From positions 124,001 through 188,000 of the forward strand of contig JANYCZ010000059.1 in NCBI GenBank assembly GCA_025360015.1: a stretch of 64,000 nt of DNA. The letters are read 5' to 3'. This DNA is from Verrucomicrobiota bacterium. Lineage in GTDB: Bacteria; Verrucomicrobiota; Verrucomicrobiia; Verrucomicrobiales; Verrucomicrobiaceae. Position 1 is the first letter of the stretch, and the number at the start of each line of letters is the position of its first letter. The notes under the pieces are model-generated. The model made no database searches, was not told where the DNA came from, and saw only the letters and a list, made by a program, of their open reading frames with translations. The position numbers and the translations under genes are program-made. This document shows positions 55,323-64,000 of this stretch, piece by piece.

Positions 55323-56605
55323 GAGGCACGAATAGACACCGAACGCGCGTGCGCATCAAGCCCCTCAACTGCGCTGATCGCGCTGACGATGGGCTCAGAC
55401 TTCGCGCAGCTCTCGCGATCCAGCCGAATAATGCTGGTGCGCCGCTGAAACATGTCCGCCGTGATGCCAGGAAACGATTTGCCAGATCCACCCGTGGGCA
55501 GCGTGTGGCTGGGACCCGCAAGAAAGTCACCCACGGCGACCGGCGAGTGATTGCCCAGGAAGATCGCACCCGCCGTGCGAATGAGCGGCAGGATCGCCTC
55601 TTCACGCGTGGTGATCAGCGTCAGATGCTCCGGCGCAAAATCGTTCGCGAGGCGCGCTCCGTCCTCCAAGCTCGGCACCAGCATAAGAAACACCCCCTTC
55701 TCCAGCACCGGTGCCAGTTGAGCCTGACGACTCAGCGTCTTGGACTGCTCCCCCACCTGCGCGACCACGGCATCCAGCAGCGCGGCATCATCCGTGAGAA
55801 ATCCCGCCATGCTGTCCTTGCCATGCTCGGCCTGCGCCAGGATGTCTGCAGCGATGAAGGCGGGATTGCCAGACTGGTCAGCGAGAATGAGCACTTCACT
55901 CGGTCCCGGCAGCAGATCGATCGAGACAACGCCAAAGCTCTGGCGTTTGGCCTCCACCACATAGCTGTTCCCCGGCCCGAAAATTTTGACCGCGGGACGA
56001 ATCGTCTCCGTGCCAAAAGCCAGTGCGGCAATGGCCTGGGATCCTCCAATCTTGTAAACCTCAGTAGCTCCCGCGAGCTTCAGCGCGGCCAGCAGTCCCG
56101 GATTCACCGTACCATCGCGCCCGCAAGGCGTGCAGACCACGATCTCCGGTACACCCGCAGCCGCGGCGATGGCCACGGTCATGATGGAGGTGGAAACCAG
56201 CGGCGCAGTACCACCTGGCACGTAGCAGCCCACGCGCTCGAAGGGATGATACACTTCGCCGACCTCGGCTCCCTGCTCGTTGATAAAACTCCACCCCTCT
56301 CGCAGGCTGCGCTGCGCAAAGGCCGCCACATTGCGGTGGGAGGATTCCAGGGCGCTCTTAAACGTCGCATCGGCGGCCTCCCACGCGGCATCAATCTCCG
56401 CCTGTGGCACCCGCATCTGCGCGGCACTGAGTTGGGCCCCGTCAAATTTCTCCGTGAGCTCCAGCACAGCCGCATCCCCACGCTCGCGCACGGCCTTGAT
56501 GACGCCTGCCACCACTTCACGCACCGCATCACTGGCCTCCGCACGGCGGTTGAGGGCGGCAGCAGCGGCGGCGTAGTCGGGATCGGTGTGGCGGATGATC
56601 TTCAT
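55319..56605 (-). CDS. hisD: Histidinol dehydrogenase
   Basis: FERVGCYVPGGTAPLVSTSIMTVAIAAAAGVPEIVVCTP; KIFGPGNSYVVEAKRQSFGVVSIDLLPGPSEVLILAD; FAPEHL; GPSHTLPTGGSGKSF. Confidence 0.97.
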   Translation of the reverse strand: MKIIRHTDPDYAAAAAALNRRAEASDAVREVVAGVIKAVRERGDAAVLELTEKFDGAQLSAAQMRVPQAEIDAAWEAADATFKSALESSHRNVAAFAQRSLREGWSFINEQGAEVGEVYHPFERVGCYVPGGTAPLVSTSIMTVAIAAAAGVPEIVVCTPCGRDGTVNPGLLAALKLAGATEVYKIGGSQAIAALAFGTETIRPAVKIFGPGNSYVVEAKRQSFGVVSIDLLPGPSEVLILADQSGNPAFIAADILAQAEHGKDSMAGFLTDDAALLDAVVAQVGEQSKTLSRQAQLAPVLEKGVFLMLVPSLEDGARLANDFAPEHLTLITTREEAILPLIRTAGAIFLGNHSPVAVGDFLAGPSHTLPTGGSGKSFPGITADMFQRRTSIIRLDRESCAKSEPIVSAISAVEGLDAHARSVSIRAS

Positions 56606-56716
56606 CGTGTTGGTTTACGTGGCAGGCGCGGAGTTGAAGTCAAGAAAAGGTCAAGGCGTCTCCACCTTGACCATCACTTGATCTCTTGACCCCGTCGCCT
56701 TGACCTCGGCTTGGCC

Positions 56717-57682
56717 TTACGGCACCACCTCACCCGAGCCCGTATAAACCCACTTCTCCACGCGCCCGTTCTTGATGCGGGCCTGCGCTTCGGTTTCGAA
56801 TTTGCCAAACATGGTCTGCGTTTCGTACTTCACGTTCACAGTCCAGTACTCAGCCCCGTCGATTTTTTCCTGCGCCGGATCGCCCCAGGATTTGACGTTG
56901 TCAGGTTTGACCTCCGTGACTTCGCCGGCCTTCATGCTGGCAAGCAGCAGCGGGTAGGCGCCCTCGGCATTCTTGGTGGGCTTGTCATTGCTGCTGCCGC
57001 CACCGCCACCTGAAGCAGGGGCGGGTGCATTTTTGGCACGGTCAGCCGCAGCAAGGCGGTACTCGTGCGCTTTGCGGGCGTTCTCTGTCTGCACAATCTT
57101 CACCTGCTCATAAGCGGCGGCGAAAACATCTTTAAAGTCCGTGTCGTCCATGGCGACCTGGCCGCGCATCGGCGAGCCAGCGGAGGCTCCCACCACAAGG
57201 TTTGTCCCTTCCTGCCCCATCACAAAGATTTTCGCGCCAGCCTTGAAGGTCGTGGCCGCAGTGGCCTTGCCCATCTGCATCTTCATCTCCAGGTCTTTCT
57301 TCATCGTCACCTGCTTGGGCGTATTGAAAAATCCTTTGGGCACCACTGCCCAGTTCTGCGTGACTTCATCCAAGGGCGGGAACACGGGCGCTACGAAGGC
57401 GTTCGGGTCTACCGGCGTCGGCTCGGGTGCCTTGGGCATTTCGGGTTTCGGCTCCTCAGGCTTCATCTCCGGCTTCGGCTCGGGCTTGGGCTCCACCATG
57501 ACGACCTTCGGCTCTTTTTTCACCGGCTTCGGCACCGGCGCGACCACGATTTCCTGCTTCGGCTCCTCCTTTTTGGGAACGTGCTTGGTAAACTTCATGG
57601 CATCAGCGAGCGGCGGATACACATACTCATAGGAGACGTAACCGACGGCGAGGGCCAGGATGATGACAATAAGGGGTTTCAT
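56717..57682 (-). CDS. Membrane-anchored protein with Pro/Lys/Glu-rich linker
   Basis: N-terminal TM MKPLIVIILALAVGYVSYEYVYPP then KPKPEPKPEMKPEEPKPEMPKAPEPTP linker. Confidence 0.75.
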   Translation of the reverse strand: MKPLIVIILALAVGYVSYEYVYPPLADAMKFTKHVPKKEEPKQEIVVAPVPKPVKKEPKVVMVEPKPEPKPEMKPEEPKPEMPKAPEPTPVDPNAFVAPVFPPLDEVTQNWAVVPKGFFNTPKQVTMKKDLEMKMQMGKATAATTFKAGAKIFVMGQEGTNLVVGASAGSPMRGQVAMDDTDFKDVFAAAYEQVKIVQTENARKAHEYRLAAADRAKNAPAPASGGGGGSSNDKPTKNAEGAYPLLLASMKAGEVTEVKPDNVKSWGDPAQEKIDGAEYWTVNVKYETQTMFGKFETEAQARIKNGRVEKWVYTGSGEVVP

Positions 57683-57807
57683 GGCAAGAAGTGACTCTAG
57701 AAGAGAGGTCGGCGATAATCAACCGCCCTCATGCACCATTCTGAAACGGGCGAGACGGGCTTTTCTTGGGCTTGATCTCCCCTCCCCCACGCGGCTTGTG
57801 TGTACCC

Positions 57808-60702
57808 ATGCCTCAAGACGTGATCCGCGTGCGTGGCGCACGGCAGCACAACCTCCAAAACATCGACGTGGACATCCCACGCCACCAGCTCGTGGTCCTG
57901 ACCGGCGTCAGCGGCAGCGGCAAGTCATCCCTGGCGTTCGATACCCTCTTTGCCGAAGGCCAGCGCCGCTACGTGCAGAGCCTCTCCGCCTACGCCCGCC
58001 AGTTCCTCGGCCAGATGGAAAAGCCGGACGTGGACTTCATCGAGGGCCTGTCCCCAGCCGTAGCCATCGAGCAGGTGCATTCGAATCCAAATCCGCGCAG
58101 CACCATCGCCACCGTCACGGAAATCTACGACTACCTGCGCGTGCTCTACGCCGTGGCCGGCCAGCCCTACGATCCCACCACCGGTGAAAAGCTCCACCGC
58201 AGCACCCCGCCCGAGATCGCCGACAAAGTCCTCGCCCTCGGTGAAGGCACCCGCGTCATGGTCCTCTCCCCCCAGCCACTGGCCAGCGGCGCAGACACCC
58301 GCACCCTGTTTGAAAAGCTCAAGCGCCAGGGCTTCGTTCGCGTCCGGTTGAACGCCACCGTGGTGGAGCTGGAGGACTCCCTCACACTGGAGGACGCAGA
58401 AACCCAGCAGGTCCAAATCGTCATCGACCGCCTGGTCGTGCGCGCAGACTCCCGCCAGCGCCTCATGGAGGCCATCGAAAGCTCCCTCCACTGGAACGAG
58501 CGCGAAGTGCAGTTCCTCGTCAATCTCGACGGCAGCGAGGAAACCCTCAGCTACACCACCGCCTTTGCCAATCCCCGCACCGGCTACGTCATCGAGCGCC
58601 TCACGCCACAGCATTTCTCCTTCAACACCCACCTCGGCGCCTGCCCCGTCTGCGAAGGCACCGGCACCACACCCACGCCCGACCCCACCTTGCTGGTTCC
58701 GGACGAGACCAAATCGCTCGACGATGGCGCGATCAAGGCGTGGTGGGCGCGCCACCCCAAGGTGAAGCAGATTTTCAATCAAGGCATCGAAGCCCTGGCC
58801 AAACACTTCGGCGCAGCGATGGACGTCCCGTTTCAAGATCTGCCGAAGCCTTTTAAACAGGCCCTCTTCCATGGCACCGGCACCGTGCCCATCAGCACCG
58901 GCTGGAAAAAAACCGAGAACAAACGCAGCGTTGCCAAGCCCTTCGAAGGCCTCCTGCCCGAAATCGCCCGCATGTATCAAAACGCCGAGAGCGACGTCCT
59001 CCGCGCCGCCCTCACGCGCCTGATGAACCCTCAACCCTGCGCAGCCTGTGCAGGCCAGAGGCTCAAGCCAGAGTCACTCGCCGTCCGGCTCAGCTCCAAC
59101 TTTAAACTTGAACCTTTAAACTTGGAACCCGGCCTTGACCTGAACATCCACGACTTCACCGCCCTCCAAACCCGCGATGCCCTGCAGTGGATGCGCGAGC
59201 TCGAAGTGACCGAGCAGCAGAAAGCCTACGTCGGCGAACTCCAGCGCGAAATCTCCAAGCGCATCGAATTCCTTGAACAGGTCGGCCTCGGCTATCTCGC
59301 CCTGAACCGCGAAAGCGGCACCCTCTCCGGCGGCGAGATGCAGCGCATCCGCCTCGCCTCACAAATCGGGGCCGGACTCGCCGGCGTGCTCTATGTGCTG
59401 GACGAGCCCAGCATCGGCCTGCATCCCAGCGACAACGAGCGCCTCATCCAAACCCTCCTCCGCCTACGCGACCTCGGCAATACAGTCCTCGTCGTCGAGC
59501 ATGACGAGGCCACCATGCGCGCCGCAGATCACATCATCGAGCTCGGCCCCGGTGCCGGACAGCTCGGCGGCAAGATCACCGCGCAAGGCACGCCGGCAGA
59601 GATCGCCGCCAATCCCCACTCCATCACCGGCGGCTACTTGAGCGGCAGGGTTCGCATCGAAGCGAAAGCCCTGCCCCAAACGCTGCTCACCGAACCGGCG
59701 GGACCGCGCTCCAAGCACTCGCTCACCATTCACGGTGCCACCGAGCACAACCTGCGCAACGTCACCGCCGCCTTCCCCCTCGGCAGTTTCACCTGCGTCA
59801 CCGGTCCCTCCGGCAGTGGCAAATCGACCCTCGTCGATGACATCCTCATGCGCGCCCTGCGCCGCCATTTTTACGATGCCAAAGACATCCCCGGCGCCCA
59901 CGAAAAAATCACTGGCCTGGAGCAGCTCGACAAAGTCGTCGTCATCGATCAGTCACCCATCGGCCGCAGCCCGCGCTCCAATCCCGCCACCTACACCGGT
60001 GCCTTCGGCCCCATCCGCGAACTCTTCGCGCAGCTCCCGCTCGCCCGCATGCGCGGCTACGACGCCGGACGCTTCAGCTTCAACACCCCCGGCGGCCGCT
60101 GCGAAAAATGCGAAGGCGATGGCGTCATCAAGATCGACATGCATTTCCTCGCCGATGTCTATGTCACCTGCGAATCCTGCAAAGGCCGCCGCTACGGCGC
60201 GGAGACCCTCGAAGTTACCTTCAAAGGCAAGAACATCGCCGACGTGCTCGACATGACCGTCAGCGAAGCCGTGCGCTTCTTTGACCGCAGCACCACCATC
60301 GGCCCCAAGCTGCGCACGCTGGAAGAAACCGGCCTCGGTTACATCCGTCTCGGCCAGAGCGGAGCCTCACTCTCTGGCGGCGAAGCGCAGCGCATCAAGC
60401 TCAGCGCCGAACTCGCCAAACGCAGCACCGGCCGCACCCTCTACGTCCTCGACGAGCCCACCACCGGCCTCCACAGCGCCGACATCCAGACCCTCCTCGG
60501 CGTCCTCCTCCGCCTGCGCGATGCCGGCAACACCCTCATCGTCATCGAACACCACATCGACGTCATCCGCTGCGCCGACTGGATCATCGACCTCGGCCCC
60601 GGCGGAGGTACCGAAGGCGGCTACATTTTAGCCACCGGCACTCCACAGCAAGTGGCAAAGAATAAGAAAAGCGTGACGGGAAAGTTTCTGGATCCAAGGT
60701 GA
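57808..60702 (+). CDS. uvrA: Excinuclease ABC subunit UvrA
   Basis: IRVRGARQHNLQNIDVDIPRHQLVVLTGVSGSGKSSLAFDTLFAEGQRRYVQSLSAYARQFLGQMEKPDVDFIEGLSPAVAIEQ; two LSGGE motifs; CEKCEGDGVIKIDMHFLADVYVTCESCKGRRY. Confidence 0.98.
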   Translation: MPQDVIRVRGARQHNLQNIDVDIPRHQLVVLTGVSGSGKSSLAFDTLFAEGQRRYVQSLSAYARQFLGQMEKPDVDFIEGLSPAVAIEQVHSNPNPRSTIATVTEIYDYLRVLYAVAGQPYDPTTGEKLHRSTPPEIADKVLALGEGTRVMVLSPQPLASGADTRTLFEKLKRQGFVRVRLNATVVELEDSLTLEDAETQQVQIVIDRLVVRADSRQRLMEAIESSLHWNEREVQFLVNLDGSEETLSYTTAFANPRTGYVIERLTPQHFSFNTHLGACPVCEGTGTTPTPDPTLLVPDETKSLDDGAIKAWWARHPKVKQIFNQGIEALAKHFGAAMDVPFQDLPKPFKQALFHGTGTVPISTGWKKTENKRSVAKPFEGLLPEIARMYQNAESDVLRAALTRLMNPQPCAACAGQRLKPESLAVRLSSNFKLEPLNLEPGLDLNIHDFTALQTRDALQWMRELEVTEQQKAYVGELQREISKRIEFLEQVGLGYLALNRESGTLSGGEMQRIRLASQIGAGLAGVLYVLDEPSIGLHPSDNERLIQTLLRLRDLGNTVLVVEHDEATMRAADHIIELGPGAGQLGGKITAQGTPAEIAANPHSITGGYLSGRVRIEAKALPQTLLTEPAGPRSKHSLTIHGATEHNLRNVTAAFPLGSFTCVTGPSGSGKSTLVDDILMRALRRHFYDAKDIPGAHEKITGLEQLDKVVVIDQSPIGRSPRSNPATYTGAFGPIRELFAQLPLARMRGYDAGRFSFNTPGGRCEKCEGDGVIKIDMHFLADVYVTCESCKGRRYGAETLEVTFKGKNIADVLDMTVSEAVRFFDRSTTIGPKLRTLEETGLGYIRLGQSGASLSGGEAQRIKLSAELAKRSTGRTLYVLDEPTTGLHSADIQTLLGVLLRLRDAGNTLIVIEHHIDVIRCADWIIDLGPGGGTEGGYILATGTPQQVAKNKKSVTGKFLDPR

Positions 60703-60722
60703 CGGGGTCTCCCGACCCCGTC
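60694..60722 (+). repeat. REP family 1 (consensus copy) containing the uvrA stop codon
   Basis: ccaaggtgacggggtctcccgaccccgtc. Confidence 0.9.
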
Positions 60723-60839
60723 TCTGGCACAAGGCTTCGACCCCTGCGCTAAGCGTCTTGAAGCGCGTGAGGCAAGCCCGAGAAACGCAACTGCAATCTC
60801 CCTCTTGCCCCTCTCGCCGCAGAAAGCCATAATGCAGGC

Positions 60840-61055
60840 ATGTCTTCCGCCCAACTTGCCCAAGCCGTGCGTTTGCTGCCACCAGCGGAGCATCATGCTT
60901 TTCTCGATGCCTTGCTGGCCTTCGACGCGGACGCCATTCGCAAACGCCTGGAGGATCTGGATGACATCCGCGATGCGCGTGCTGTGCTCCAGGAAGAAAC
61001 GGAATGGACTCCTTGGGAGAAAGTGAAGGAGGAGCTGCGTGACGTGGCAGGTTAG
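60840..61055 (+). CDS. Putative antitoxin of RelE-type pair
   Basis: 71 aa ORF overlapping downstream RelE-like toxin by 17 nt. Confidence 0.65.
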   Translation: MSSAQLAQAVRLLPPAEHHAFLDALLAFDADAIRKRLEDLDDIRDARAVLQEETEWTPWEKVKEELRDVAG

Positions 61056-61299
61056 CCTCAGCAATCAGGCGCGGAAGTTTCTGCGTGACCTCCGTGACGC
61101 CCGGTTGCTTGAGCGACTCGAAAAAGAGATCGACGCCCTCGCAATCAACCCACGACCACCGGGCATGAAGCAGCTCACCGCCAGCGACGGCATCCACCGT
61201 GTGCGAGTCGGTGACCACCGCATTCTTTACGCAGTGAAAGATGCAGAACTGCTCGTCCTTGTGGTGAAGATCGCACACCGGCGTGAAGTTTACCGGTGA
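61039..61299 (+). CDS. relE: RelE family toxin
   Basis: WQVSLSNQARKFLRDL...MKQLTASDGIHRVRVGDHRILYAVKDAELLVLVVKIAHRREVYR. Confidence 0.95.
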   Translation: MTWQVSLSNQARKFLRDLRDARLLERLEKEIDALAINPRPPGMKQLTASDGIHRVRVGDHRILYAVKDAELLVLVVKIAHRREVYR

Positions 61300-61363
61300 A
61301 GGGTCATGTGTTCACCGCTTCATCAAACGCAAGCAGAACCAAGGCGAGGCGAAGCTCCTTAAG

Positions 61364-61392
61364 CCAAGGTGACGGGGTCTCCTGACCCCGTC
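61364..61392 (+). repeat. REP family 1
   Basis: ccaaggtgacggggtctcctgaccccgtc. Confidence 0.9.
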
Positions 61393-61440
61393 TAACGTAT
61401 GGCGCGCGAAGCCCTGCATGTTGAATGAACCACGAGGTGG

Positions 61441-61458
61441 GGAGACCCCGTCACCTTG
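61441..61458 (-). repeat. REP family 1, partial inverted copy
   Basis: Reverse complement caaggtgacggggtctcc. Confidence 0.75.
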
Positions 61459-61462
61459 CCCA

Positions 61463-63115
61463 TCATTTCAGCGCCCTCACCAGCGGCTTCCCCATGCACA
61501 TCGGCGGCTCCTGAATCCCCAGCCCCGCCGAAAGGGTCGGCGCGAGATCCGTGATGCTAAACTCATCCGCATACCGCCCCGCCTTAAAACGCGCGCCATA
61601 AAAAATCACCGGCACATGCGTGTCATACGAGAACGGCGAACCATGCGTCGTCCCCGTCGCCGCCTTCCCCGTGCCCGCGATCATCCAGGGCTTGAGAATC
61701 AGCACCACATCGCCGCTGCGCTCGCCATTGAACCCATTGGCGATGCGCTGGCCGATCACGCCCGGCGCGCGGCCTTCCAGCAGTTGCTCACGGCCATACA
61801 CGGCATGAAACACCCCCGTGGACAGCGCCCATTCGCGGATGAACCCAGTCAGTGTCTCCGGCAGCAGCTTCTTCTCCTCCAGCACCGCGTGGTCATAGTA
61901 GAGATTCCCATCCACCAGACGTGGTTTCAGACTGCCTTTCGGAGACAGAAAGTACCGTCCAAGGCCAAAGCGTTCCGCTGCCTTGCCCTGCAGTTCCACG
62001 AGCATATCCGAGACGGCTGGGCGGCCTCCATCCAGCCCCTGCTCCTTCGCATTTTCAGGCGTCGGCGCCACGCCATGGTCCGCCGTCAGCACCATCACCA
62101 CATTCGCCAGTCCCACCTTCTTGTCGAGATAGGCAAACAGCTCCTTCAACTGCCGGTCCAGCCGCAGCGTGATGTCCTGCACCTCTTGCGAATACGGCCC
62201 AAACTTATGTCCGCAGTAGTCGATGGATGAAAACGACACACACAGCAGATCCGGCTTGTCCCCCTGCCCCAGTCCCTCGCCTTCGATCGCCGCCTTCGCA
62301 AACTCCGCCAGCAGCTGGTTTCCAAACGGCGTCGAAAGAATGGGCTCATAACCCTCCGCCTCTTCCTTGATGACCTTGTGCGGAAACGTGCTCGTCGTTT
62401 CACCCGCCAGATGGCTTTCACCCGCCGCCGCATCCGGCACCGGATACTGCTTCTCATCCAGCAGCCGCTCCCAAGTCTGGCCCACAAAGGCATCCGGTCG
62501 CTTGCTGTCATTGAAGGCCTTCACCCAGGCCGGCAGCTCCTTTTGATAGTAGCTGCTGGTGATAAAATTGCCCGAAGCAGACTCAAACCAATAAGCCCCC
62601 GTGGGTTTTTTCCCGGCTGGCAAAATGGCACCGCGATCCTTCACCGACATGCTCACCACCTTGGAGCCCCAGTGCAGCCGCATCTGATCCGCCACCGTGC
62701 CGCCGATGAAATTGCGCGGCGACATCTTGCCCGCCTTCGCATCCGGCTTCGTACCCACGCCCGTCACATCAGCATCCCCCACGCAGTACATCATTTCCCC
62801 GCTGCGCTTGTCGAACCAGTCATTGGCGATCACCCCATGCATCATCGGCGAGCTGCCGCTGAAAAAGCTCGCATGCCCCGGTGCCGTGATGGTGGGATAA
62901 TAATTGTACTGGGCGAAGGTCATGAAGGCCCCCTTGTCCGTCAGCTCACGAAACCCACCCTCAACAAACTGATGGTGAAAACGGTCCAGGTAGTCGTAGC
63001 GCAGCTGATCCACGAGAATGGCCACGACGAGCTTCGGAGCCTTCGGCGGCGCAGCCTGGGCACCCACCGAGCATGCAGCAAGGGCAACGAGAGAAATCAA
63101 GGTGTGATACTTCAT
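61463..63115 (-). CDS. Alkaline phosphatase family protein (PafA/nucleotide pyrophosphatase-like), secreted
   Basis: Signal peptide; KLVVAILVDQLRYDYLDRF; YYPTITAPGHASFFSGSSPMMHGVIANDWFD; SFSSIDYCGHKFGPYS; VLTADHGVAPTPE. Confidence 0.93.
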   Translation of the reverse strand: MKYHTLISLVALAACSVGAQAAPPKAPKLVVAILVDQLRYDYLDRFHHQFVEGGFRELTDKGAFMTFAQYNYYPTITAPGHASFFSGSSPMMHGVIANDWFDKRSGEMMYCVGDADVTGVGTKPDAKAGKMSPRNFIGGTVADQMRLHWGSKVVSMSVKDRGAILPAGKKPTGAYWFESASGNFITSSYYQKELPAWVKAFNDSKRPDAFVGQTWERLLDEKQYPVPDAAAGESHLAGETTSTFPHKVIKEEAEGYEPILSTPFGNQLLAEFAKAAIEGEGLGQGDKPDLLCVSFSSIDYCGHKFGPYSQEVQDITLRLDRQLKELFAYLDKKVGLANVVMVLTADHGVAPTPENAKEQGLDGGRPAVSDMLVELQGKAAERFGLGRYFLSPKGSLKPRLVDGNLYYDHAVLEEKKLLPETLTGFIREWALSTGVFHAVYGREQLLEGRAPGVIGQRIANGFNGERSGDVVLILKPWMIAGTGKAATGTTHGSPFSYDTHVPVIFYGARFKAGRYADEFSITDLAPTLSAGLGIQEPPMCMGKPLVRALK

Positions 63116-63177
63116 AAAAAGATTGGGGGCGCAGTAAACAACCCCAAGGCCAGGAAAGTTTCAACAAGTGACGCCCC

Positions 63178-63206
63178 CCAAGGTGACGGGGTCTCCCGAC
63201 CCCGTC
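63178..63206 (+). repeat. REP family 1 (consensus copy)
   Basis: ccaaggtgacggggtctcccgaccccgtc. Confidence 0.9.
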
Positions 63207-63390
63207 TGGGGTATGGAAGCAGCAGCCCCCGATACCAAGAATGAACCACGCCGACGCGCAGCCCCCCGTCCATAAGTTGCCAACCTCTTGAGACGGGATC
63301 AAACACCCCGCCTCCTTGGCCTTGGGCACACTCCTCACTTGAACTCTCAATCAACCGCAGCCATCAGCACTGCGTAGGAATTCCAAACGA

Positions 63391-64000
63391 ATGAACAACG
63401 GTGACTCCAGCCAGCTCGCAGCGCATGTGAAGGGCATTTCCAAAAGCTTCGGCGACGGTGGCTCTCGTCTCCAGGTGCTGAAGGAGATCAATCTCGAGGT
63501 GCGCCGTGGCGATATCACCATGCTCGTAGGCCCCTCCGGCTGCGGCAAAACCACGCTCATCAGCATCATCGCCGGCACGCTGCGGGCGGATGCGGGAGAG
63601 CTGAGTGTGTTTGGCCATGACTTGCGCAAGATGTCCACCGCAGCAATCACGCGCTTCCGTTCGCGCCACATCGGCTTCATCTTCCAGTCCTTCAATCTCA
63701 TCCCCACACTCACCTGCGCGGAAAACGTCAGCGTACCCCTGCTGATCCAGGGCGTGTCCGCCTCCAAGGCAGAAAAGCGGGCCAAGGAAGTACTGGACCA
63801 AGTAGGCCTTGGCGACCGCTTCAAAAACCGCCCCTCCCAGCTCTCCGGCGGCCAGCAGCAGCGCGTCGCCATCGCCCGTGCCCTGGTACATGAGCCGCAG
63901 CTCATCATCTGCGACGAACCCACCGCAGCGCTGGACGCCAAGAACGGCCACGTCGTGATGGAACTCTTCGAAAACGTAGCCCGTGGCAAAGACCGCGCGG
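63391..64000 (+). CDS. ABC transporter ATP-binding protein (LolD/MacB-like), truncated at window end
   Basis: Hand translation from ATG 63391: MNNGDSSQLAAHVKGISKSFGDGGSRLQVLKEINLEVRRGDITMLVGPSGCGKTTL...LSGGQQQRVAIARALVHEPQLIICDEPTAALDAKNG; no stop before window end, absent from ORF track. Confidence 0.93.
   Translation, partial: MNNGDSSQLAAHVKGISKSFGDGGSRLQVLKEINLEVRRGDITMLVGPSGCGKTTLISIIAGTLRADAGELSVFGHDLRKMSTAAITRFRSRHIGFIFQSFNLIPTLTCAENVSVPLLIQGVSASKAEKRAKEVLDQVGLGDRFKNRPSQLSGGQQQRVAIARALVHEPQLIICDEPTAALDAKNGHVVMELFENVARGKDRA

Overview
This 64 kb window is from a GC-rich bacterial chromosome. Its gene content (PSCyt1/DUF1549/DUF1553, DUF1501, DUF1080, PVC-type CxxCH haem protein, PEP-CTERM) points to the Verrucomicrobia/PVC group. 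Recognisable modules: an ExbB/ExbD/TonB-like + MoxR + fused DUF58-transglutaminase cluster (minus strand, 2.0-8.3 kb); NagA; a lipase-maturation-factor (LMF1-like) protein; tRNA-Pro(TGG); an OB-fold-like sensor kinase with a NarL-type regulator; four toxin-antitoxin modules; PSCyt/DUF1501/DUF1080 genes; prolyl oligopeptidase; a HerA-like ATPase; a RAYT (REP-associated tyrosine transposase); a CreB/CreC/CreD-like system; RarA; Rrf2 + YeiH; GlcD/GlcF; ManA; HisD; UvrA; a PafA-like phosphatase; and a truncated ABC ATPase. The strongest non-coding signals are: (1) two arrays of four TTCAY boxes at exact 11-bp periodicity, matching the enterobacterial CreB cre-tag, upstream of creBC and of a secreted-protein/creD operon; (2) a RAYT gene flanked by a palindromic repeat (CCAAGGTGACGGGGTCTCCCGACCCCGTC) dispersed at about 12 intergenic sites; (3) a rigidly spaced element (CACGAAAGTG-N-GGTGCC-N8-TGAAA-N15-CGTT) just upstream of both the DUF1549/DUF1553 and DUF1501 genes; (4) a roughly 1 kb HigBA islet bracketed by tRNA-Pro and a decayed copy of its 3' half. 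All calls were made by eye from the sequence and supplied ORFs; no database search was run.
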